This document shows positions 56,175 to 64,000 of a stretch of 64,000 nucleotides of DNA, in pieces. The notes under the pieces are model-generated. The model did no database searches, was not told the origin of the DNA, and was given only the letters and a program-made list of their open reading frames with translations. The stretch comes from Brucella rhizosphaerae (GTDB lineage: Bacteria; Pseudomonadota; Alphaproteobacteria; Rhizobiales; Rhizobiaceae), in assembly GCF_002252475.1 (NCBI RefSeq), contig NZ_NNRK01000034.1:62001-126000 (forward strand), in the 5' to 3' direction. The position numbers and the translations under genes were made by a program. Within the stretch, counting starts at the first letter, position 1. Every line of letters begins with the position of its first letter.

Positions 56175-57077
56175 TCAGCCCTTGAGGACTTCGACCAGCG
56201 TCTTGCCAAGCTGTGCTGGCGAAGGAGACACGCGAATGCCAGCCGATTCCATGGCTGCAATCTTGTCTTCCGCGCCGCCCTTGCCGCCCGAAATCACGGC
56301 ACCAGCGTGGCCCATAGTGCGTCCGGCAGGAGCCGTACGACCAGCGATGAAGCCGACCATTGGCTTGGAACGACCACGCTTTGCTTCATCCTTGATGAAC
56401 TGCGCAGCTTCTTCTTCAGCCGAACCACCGATTTCACCGATCATGACGATCGACTTGGTTTCATCATCGGCCAGGAACATTTCCAGCACGTCAATGAACT
56501 CGGTGCCCTTGACCGGATCGCCGCCGATACCGACAGCAGTTGTCTGGCCGAGGCCTTCGTTCGAAGTCTGGAACACTGCCTCATAGGTAAGTGTGCCGGA
56601 GCGCGATACAACACCCACCGAACCCTTCTTGAAGATATTGCCTGGCATGATGCCGATCTTGCACTCTTCAGGGGTCAGGATGCCCGGGCAGTTTGGTCCG
56701 AGCAGGCGCGACTTCGAGCGTTCCAGACGCTCCTTGACGCGAACCATGTCCATGACCGGAATGCCTTCGGTGATGCAGACGATGAAGCTGACTTCAGCTT
56801 CGATCGCTTCGATGATTGCAGCCGCAGCACCTGCTGGCGGAACGTAGATCACCGATGCGTCTGCACCCGTGCGTTCCTTGGCTTCTGCAACAGTCGCGAA
56901 GATCGGAAGCTGTTCGCCCTTGGAGCCTTCCCAGGTCTCGCCACCCTTCTTAGGGTTGATACCGCCGACCATCTGCGTGCCGTAATAAGCAAGCGCCTGT
57001 TCGGTGTGGAAAGTACCGGTCTTGCCGGTCAGGCCCTGTACGAGAACCTTGGTGTCCTTGTTAACGAGAATGGACAT
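56175..57077 (-). CDS. sucD: Succinyl-CoA synthetase alpha subunit
   Basis: Couples succinyl-CoA cleavage to nucleotide triphosphate formation with SucC. The 300 residues have the CoA-binding [19 protein letters not shown] (about 14-34 landmarks), the SRSGTLTYE turn and the active-site phosphohistidine in [13 protein letters not shown] (about H246). Starts three bases after sucC. Confidence 0.97.
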   Translation of the reverse strand: MSILVNKDTKVLVQGLTGKTGTFHTEQALAYYGTQMVGGINPKKGGETWEGSKGEQLPIFATVAEAKERTGADASVIYVPPAGAAAAIIEAIEAEVSFIVCITEGIPVMDMVRVKERLERSKSRLLGPNCPGILTPEECKIGIMPGNIFKKGSVGVVSRSGTLTYEAVFQTSNEGLGQTTAVGIGGDPVKGTEFIDVLEMFLADDETKSIVMIGEIGGSAEEEAAQFIKDEAKRGRSKPMVGFIAGRTAPAGRTMGHAGAVISGGKGGAEDKIAAMESAGIRVSPSPAQLGKTLVEVLKG

Positions 57078-57080
57078 GCC

Positions 57081-58277
<1,197 letters not shown>

Positions 58278-58356
58278 CTGGTTGTCCTCTACGGATTCCC
58301 GGCCCTTTCAACTGAGCCGGTACGGCCCGAATCTTCGACCGATAATTGATAGCCGG

Positions 58357-58395
58357 AAAAGGCCGGAACTGCGTGTCTCGCAGCGATCCGGCCTT
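58357..58395 (-). terminator. Terminator-like hairpin after mdh
   Basis: On the minus strand AAGGCCGG and CCGGCCTT enclose an inner hairpin CGCTGCGAGACACGCAG and are followed by TTTCC. It lies just after the mdh stop (58404) and before sucC, so it probably ends most mdh transcripts while allowing some read-through. Confidence 0.75.
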
Positions 58396-58403
58396 GTCTG
58401 GAA

Positions 58404-59764
<1,361 letters not shown>

Positions 59765-60928
59765 TCATCCCTCTGTTTTCTCGGAAAATGCATCAAGATA
59801 TTCAGCGCTCTGCATTTCAAACAGACGCGAGGCCGTACGGTCAAATTCGAAAGCTTCCACGCCCTGTTTGGCTTCATAAAGCTTTTCAGGCTCCGCTTCG
59901 GCAGAGATAAACAGCCGCGCGTGATGATCGTAAAGCACGTCGATCAGCAGAATAAAGCGCTTGGCTTCATTGCGACGTGAATAATCGAGCATAGGCACAT
60001 CGTCGATAAACAGCGTCTGGTAGCGTGTGACGATGGCAATGTAGTCAGATGCTGCAAGCGGCTGCGCGCAAAGTTCGTCAAAGGTGAACCGTGCAGCCCC
60101 CGGCACTGCACTGCGCACGGGAATTTCACGGCCCTTAATGTGGATCACGTCGGGCTTTTCTTCCACACCGTTCTTATGGGCGGTCCATGCTGCATCCATA
60201 CGCTTGGTGGTCTCGGAACCAAGTGGCGTCAGATAGACCGGCTGACGGTCGAGCTTTTCCAGACGGTAATCGGTGCGCGAATCGAGGTTGATCACATCGA
60301 CATGCTGCTTGAGGTTACTGACGAATGGCAGGAAGAGCTGACGGTTGAGCCCATCGCGATAAAGATTATCGGGCGCAACATTGGATGTTGCAATCAGCAC
60401 CACGCCGCGTGCGAACAGGGCGCTGAACAGACGCGACAGGATCATCGCATCGGCAATATCGGTCACGGTGAATTCGTCGAAGCAAAGCACCCAGGCCTGA
60501 GCAGCCAGTGCTTCTGCAACCGGCGGAATCGGATCTTCCTGCTTGGTTTCGCCACGCTTCAAAGCCTGACGATGCGCATTGATGCGCTCATGCGCGTCGG
60601 CCATGAAATCATTAAAATGCGCGCGACGTTTGCGTTCGACCGGCAAAAGCTGGAAGAACATATCCATCAGCATCGTCTTGCCGCGCCCGACTTCGCCGTG
60701 CACGTAAAGTCCCTTGACGATTGCGACTTCCTTGCGCTTGCCAAACAACCAGCCAAGGGCACTTGATTTGCGCGACAAACGCTTGGTGCAAATTTCCTCG
60801 ATCAGGCGATCATAGCGTTTGGTGAGCTCAAGCTGCGCTGGATCGACTTCAACTTCGCCTGCCCTGACCAGCGCATCATAATGCTCACTGACCGAAGGAA
60901 ACGCTTTCAGATTACCGTCGAAAGACAT
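59765..60928 (-). CDS. zapE: ZapE (AFG1-like) cell division ATPase
   Basis: AAA+-like ATPase of the AFG1 family, implicated in Z-ring regulation in bacteria and in mitochondrial quality control. The 387 residues include Walker A GLYVHGEVGRGKTMLMD near 70-86, Walker B VLCFDEFTVTDIADAM near 145 and the GIVLIATSNVAPDNLY sensor. The C-terminal half is complete. It lies between mdh and omp19; its stop is near the palindrome gap. Confidence 0.92.
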   Translation of the reverse strand: MSFDGNLKAFPSVSEHYDALVRAGEVEVDPAQLELTKRYDRLIEEICTKRLSRKSSALGWLFGKRKEVAIVKGLYVHGEVGRGKTMLMDMFFQLLPVERKRRAHFNDFMADAHERINAHRQALKRGETKQEDPIPPVAEALAAQAWVLCFDEFTVTDIADAMILSRLFSALFARGVVLIATSNVAPDNLYRDGLNRQLFLPFVSNLKQHVDVINLDSRTDYRLEKLDRQPVYLTPLGSETTKRMDAAWTAHKNGVEEKPDVIHIKGREIPVRSAVPGAARFTFDELCAQPLAASDYIAIVTRYQTLFIDDVPMLDYSRRNEAKRFILLIDVLYDHHARLFISAEAEPEKLYEAKQGVEAFEFDRTASRLFEMQSAEYLDAFSEKTEG

Positions 60929-60955
60929 GATTGCTTCCGTTCACCGCTCTAATTG

Positions 60956-60989
60956 CAAAAACGGCGGAGCGTCTTGCGACTGCTCCGCC
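60956..60989 (-). terminator. Terminator after omp19
   Basis: On the minus strand GGCGGAGC and GCTCCGCC form a stem around an 11-base loop and are followed by GTTTTTGC. It lies 23 bases after the omp19 stop (61012). Confidence 0.88.
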
Positions 60990-61011
60990 TGTCTTTAGCT
61001 TAATTGCCTTA

Positions 61012-61548
61012 TCAGCGCGACAGCGAAACTGCCTGACCGCCTGTGGTCTGGCCATCGAAACGGCCCTGACCGGAAGAATAGAGCGTCGCAACGGTTCCGC
61101 CATTCGCATCATAGAGCGAAAGCTGCTTGCCACTGACCGACCACGAAGCAAGGCTGCCGAGTTCGCCCGGGCAGCGCAGCGGACCTGCGCGATAGCCCTG
61201 ACCATACTTGGTCTGCGGCGTTGCAATCTTGCAGTTCTGACCGGCAAGCGATGCATTCCATACACCTGCGACGGTACCTGGCGTCAGATCAGGAGCCGAT
61301 TCGGGCGGCAGGCTTGCCACTTGAGTGTTCCCATCCTGTGGAGCCGTATTGGTCATCGGCGCCGTCGGGAAGGAATTCGGAGCATTCAGATTACCAGACT
61401 GTACGGAACTGACGGGAGCAGATCTCAGTGGTGCTGGTGGCGGCGGCGATGCATTATTGTCAAAGCCTCCAACCCGGGAGCTCTGGCAACCCGCCAAAAT
61501 GACGCCCGCTGCAGCAATGCTGAGCAAACTTGCTTTCGAAATTCCCAT
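61012..61548 (-). CDS. omp19: Outer-membrane lipoprotein Omp19 (Inh/AprI-like)
   Basis: The 178-residue lipoprotein starts at ATG 61548 (MGISKASLL). A signal peptide ends in the lipobox LAGC (C21). A Pro/Thr/Asn-rich segment (about 30-85) is followed by a beta-barrel domain of the protease-inhibitor Inh type, starting near AGVWNASLAGQNC, with GYRAGPLRCPGELGSLASW and QGRFDGQTTGGQAVSLSR. This closely resembles Brucella Omp19, a known protease-inhibiting lipoprotein. The longer frame starting at 61635 is not used. Confidence 0.93.
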   Translation of the reverse strand: MGISKASLLSIAAAGVILAGCQSSRVGGFDNNASPPPPAPLRSAPVSSVQSGNLNAPNSFPTAPMTNTAPQDGNTQVASLPPESAPDLTPGTVAGVWNASLAGQNCKIATPQTKYGQGYRAGPLRCPGELGSLASWSVSGKQLSLYDANGGTVATLYSSGQGRFDGQTTGGQAVSLSR

Positions 61549-61913
61549 CCTGGTTCTCCAATTCCGCCATGTCCGTGGGGCGTGTTCGTGGGGCTGACTA
61601 ATCGGGGGAGTGCCCCTCGCACCGTCGAGTATCAAGACTCAACTTAAAAACAATATTGCACTGATAAAATGGCGATATGGTTAAAAAATCAACCGTGCAA
61701 TGGGGCAAATATCAGTGAGATGGCATCAAGAACGCTTGAAATAGCTTAGAAATTTTCAAAATGGCGCAGGAAGGACACAGTTTTTGAGTAATCTGCGGGC
61801 CTCAACGATGATGAACCAATACCGGTGCGGCCAATAGCGCGCCGGTACTGGCAATTTGTGGGCTTTTCCGCCATATAGAGCCTTTCCAGCATGAACGGGA
61901 CCCGGAAGCAGCA
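61549..61913. other. Divergent promoter region between omp19 and dapF
   Basis: The 365 bases have no supported gene. They hold the promoters of omp19 (minus) and dapF (plus), with AT-rich sequence near 61650-61700. I see no operator. Confidence 0.5.
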
Positions 61914-62813
61914 ATGAGCAAGGCCACTTTCGCCAAGATGAACGGACTGGGCAACAAGATCATTGTTGCCGATATGCGCGGACGCAGCGATCGTATCGCT
62001 CCGCTTGCAGCAATCCGTTTGGCCGCAGACGAAGCCACCTCGTTCGACCAGATCATGGCCATCCATGACCCCAGGACGCCCGACACCGATCATTATATCG
62101 AGATCATTAATTGTGACGGCACGCAGGCGCAGGCTTGCGGCAATGGCACGCGCTGCGTGGTGCAATGGCTTTCCAATGAAAGTGGCAAGCAGGATTATAT
62201 TTTCCAGACACTTGCAGGCATCCTGACCGCCAACGAACATGAAGATGGTCTGATCACCGTTGATATGGGCAAGCCGCATTTCGATTGGCAGGAAATCCCT
62301 CTCGCGCATGAAGTGGCCGACACACGTGCAATCGAGCTTTCTGCTGGTCCGGCGGACGCGCCCATACTCCAATCACCATCGATTGCTTCCATGGGCAATC
62401 CTCATGCAATCTTCTGGGTTGAGAACGACGTCTGGTCCTATGCACTTGATCAATATGGACCGGGGCTGGAACATGATCCGATCTTCCCCGAACGCGCCAA
62501 TATTTCCATCGCACAAGTTACATCGGCCGAAAGTATCAACCTGCGTACATGGGAACGCGGTGCGGGTCTAACCCTTGCCTGCGGCTCGGCTGCCTGCGCT
62601 GCTGCCGTTTCAGGCGCTCGAACTGGCCGCACTGAGCGCAACATCACAGTCAACGTCCCCGGTGGCCCGCTTAAAATCGAATGGCGCGAGGATGATCACG
62701 TCATGATGACTGGCCCTGCCGAATGGGAATTCGACGGCACATTTGATCCTGCAACCGGCGAATGGGAGTACGCCCCGGATAGAAATCTCGATCAGCATCA
62801 GGGAGCTGCCTGA
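61914..62813 (+). CDS. dapF: Diaminopimelate epimerase
   Basis: Converts LL- to meso-diaminopimelate for peptidoglycan and lysine. The 299 residues contain the two active-site cysteine motifs, [12 protein letters not shown] (about 75-86) and [10 protein letters not shown] (about 220-229), at equivalent places in the two similar domains. Start ATG 61914. The stop overlaps the mtaB start as TGATG. Confidence 0.97.
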   Translation: MSKATFAKMNGLGNKIIVADMRGRSDRIAPLAAIRLAADEATSFDQIMAIHDPRTPDTDHYIEIINCDGTQAQACGNGTRCVVQWLSNESGKQDYIFQTLAGILTANEHEDGLITVDMGKPHFDWQEIPLAHEVADTRAIELSAGPADAPILQSPSIASMGNPHAIFWVENDVWSYALDQYGPGLEHDPIFPERANISIAQVTSAESINLRTWERGAGLTLACGSAACAAAVSGARTGRTERNITVNVPGGPLKIEWREDDHVMMTGPAEWEFDGTFDPATGEWEYAPDRNLDQHQGAA

Positions 62814-64000
62814 TGGGCGTGGAAGTTGTAACCTTCGGATGCCGTCTCAACACCTATGAATCCGAGGTGATGAAGCGCGAAGCAGATGCCGCGGGTCTGG
62901 GCGAACTGAAAGACGGCGCGATCATTTTCAACACCTGTGCAGTGACATCGGAAGCCGTGCGTCAGGCGCGTCAGGCAATCCGCAAGGCGCGTCGCGACAA
63001 CCCGGAAGCCCGCATCATCGTGACCGGCTGTGCCGCGCAGACTGAATCGGCCAGGTTCGAAGCAATGGATGAAGTCGACCTCATTTTGGGTAATGAGGAA
63101 AAGCTCAAGTCCAACTCCTACCGCATGCTGCCTGATTTCGGCGTGAACCAGTTCGAGAAGGTTCGCGTCAATGACATCATGGAAGTGCGCGAAACTGCAA
63201 GCCACATGGTTGATGCCATTGAAGGCCGTGCGCGTGCTTTCGTTCAGGTGCAAAACGGCTGCGATCACCGCTGCACTTTCTGCATTATTCCCTACGGTCG
63301 TGGCAATTCGCGCTCGGTCCCCATGGGCGGCGTCATTGATCAGGTCAAGCGCCTTGTGGATAACGGTTATGCCGAAGTGGTTCTGACCGGTGTAGACATG
63401 ACTTCCTATGGTCCTGATCTGCCGGGAAGCCTTCGTCTCGGAAAACTGGTGAAAACGGTTCTTACACAGGTGCCGGGTTTGCAGCGCCTGCGTCTGTCAT
63501 CCATTGATTCCATCGAAGCTGATGACGATCTTATGGACGCCATCGCCAATGAAAAGCGCCTGATGCCGCATCTGCATCTGTCGCTTCAGGCAGGTGACGA
63601 CATGATCCTCAAGCGCATGAAGCGCCGTCATCTTCGTGATGATTCGATCCGCTTCTGCGAAGATGTGCGCGCACTACGTCCCGATATCGTGTTCGGTGCC
63701 GACATCATTGCCGGTTTCCCAACCGAGACCGAAGACATGTTCGCAAACTCGATGAAGATCGTCGAAGAATGCGGCCTGACGCATCTCCATGTCTTCCCTT
63801 ACAGTGCACGCGAAGGCACACCTGCCGCACGTATGCCGCAGGTTAAGCGCGAAATCGTCAAGGAACGTGCAGCCCGGCTGCGTGCTGTCGGCGACCGCGC
63901 TTATGAAAAGCATCTCGCTTCTCTCAACGGCACTCACCAGCGCCTGCTGATCGAGAAGGAAGGCATTGCCCGCACAGAAGGCTTTACGCTCGCCGTGATC
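62813..64000 (+). CDS. mtaB: tRNA methylthiotransferase MtaB, partial at the right edge
   Basis: Radical-SAM enzyme that adds a methylthio group to t6A37 of tRNAs. The first 396 codons are present, starting at ATG 62813 directly overlapping the dapF stop. The UPF0004 N-terminal domain has GCRLNTYES, NTCAVTSEA and TGCAAQTES, which ligate the second [4Fe-4S] cluster. The radical-SAM motif CDHRCTFCIIPYGRG lies near 148-162. The C-terminal TRAM domain is cut off. Its substrate t6A is made by TsaD, encoded in this window. Confidence 0.95.
   Translation, partial: MGVEVVTFGCRLNTYESEVMKREADAAGLGELKDGAIIFNTCAVTSEAVRQARQAIRKARRDNPEARIIVTGCAAQTESARFEAMDEVDLILGNEEKLKSNSYRMLPDFGVNQFEKVRVNDIMEVRETASHMVDAIEGRARAFVQVQNGCDHRCTFCIIPYGRGNSRSVPMGGVIDQVKRLVDNGYAEVVLTGVDMTSYGPDLPGSLRLGKLVKTVLTQVPGLQRLRLSSIDSIEADDDLMDAIANEKRLMPHLHLSLQAGDDMILKRMKRRHLRDDSIRFCEDVRALRPDIVFGADIIAGFPTETEDMFANSMKIVEECGLTHLHVFPYSAREGTPAARMPQVKREIVKERAARLRAVGDRAYEKHLASLNGTHQRLLIEKEGIARTEGFTLAVI

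Overview
The window looks like core chromosome of an alphaproteobacterium of the Hyphomicrobiales, most likely Brucellaceae (Brucella/Ochrobactrum group). The strongest pointers are a 178-residue lipoprotein that closely matches my memory of Brucella Omp19, a CenR-type response regulator, the mdh-sucCD-sucAB-lpd and sdhCDAB arrangements, and a dispersed family of about 50-bp intergenic palindromes starting with GAGCATTTCC or AGAGCATAATCC. I recognised no tRNA, rRNA, insertion sequence, prophage or CRISPR array. The assignment rests on recognition, not on a search.

Layout. 1-2334 (- strand): ftsE-ftsX followed by a YdcF-like gene cut by the left edge, all three overlapping. 2686-5958: a small lipoprotein, aquaporin aqpZ, an MFS exporter and a TerB-like protein. 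6276-11036 (-): hemC-hemD-mitofilin-like-hemY. Divergently, 11111-14677 (+): tsaD-gpsA-YciI-EVE domain-methyltransferase. 14678-17245: a DMT transporter divergent from a MocR-type regulator. 17361-20812: an NCS2 nucleobase permease, a YkuD-fold L,D-transpeptidase, and divergently cenR with a stand-alone cyclic-nucleotide-binding protein. 20813-28307 (-): an ABC-F protein, exonuclease III, LolA, FtsK and AmtB with a sigma-54 promoter. 28684-34079: TesB thioesterase, a UbiH-family hydroxylase, an orphan multi-pass membrane protein, OsmC, a periplasmic Dabb protein and a VOC protein. 34221-37663 (-): sdhCDAB. 38021-42247 (-): GNAT, a diguanylate cyclase, leuC, rplS. 42576-46873: an NCS1 permease (+), then rimM-trmD-DUF4260 (-), then xerC (+). 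46917-48275 (+): a TraB/GumN protein and a small membrane protein. 48333-59366 (-): mdh, sucCD, sucAB and lpdA, with three accessory genes between sucB and lpdA. 59765-64000: zapE, omp19, then dapF and mtaB running off the right edge.

Functionally, the region carries much of the TCA cycle (2-oxoglutarate dehydrogenase with E3, succinyl-CoA synthetase, succinate dehydrogenase, malate dehydrogenase), the middle of haem synthesis, cell-division machinery (FtsEX, FtsK, XerC, ZapE) and envelope genes (LolA, Omp19, L,D-transpeptidase, CenR). Most genes are ordinary. I found no clear new multi-gene system. The best places to look are the cenR/L,D-transpeptidase/cNMP-binding module, the orphan membrane protein at 31279-32484, and several unexplained palindromes (28452, 59526, 15738 and the dispersed repeat family).
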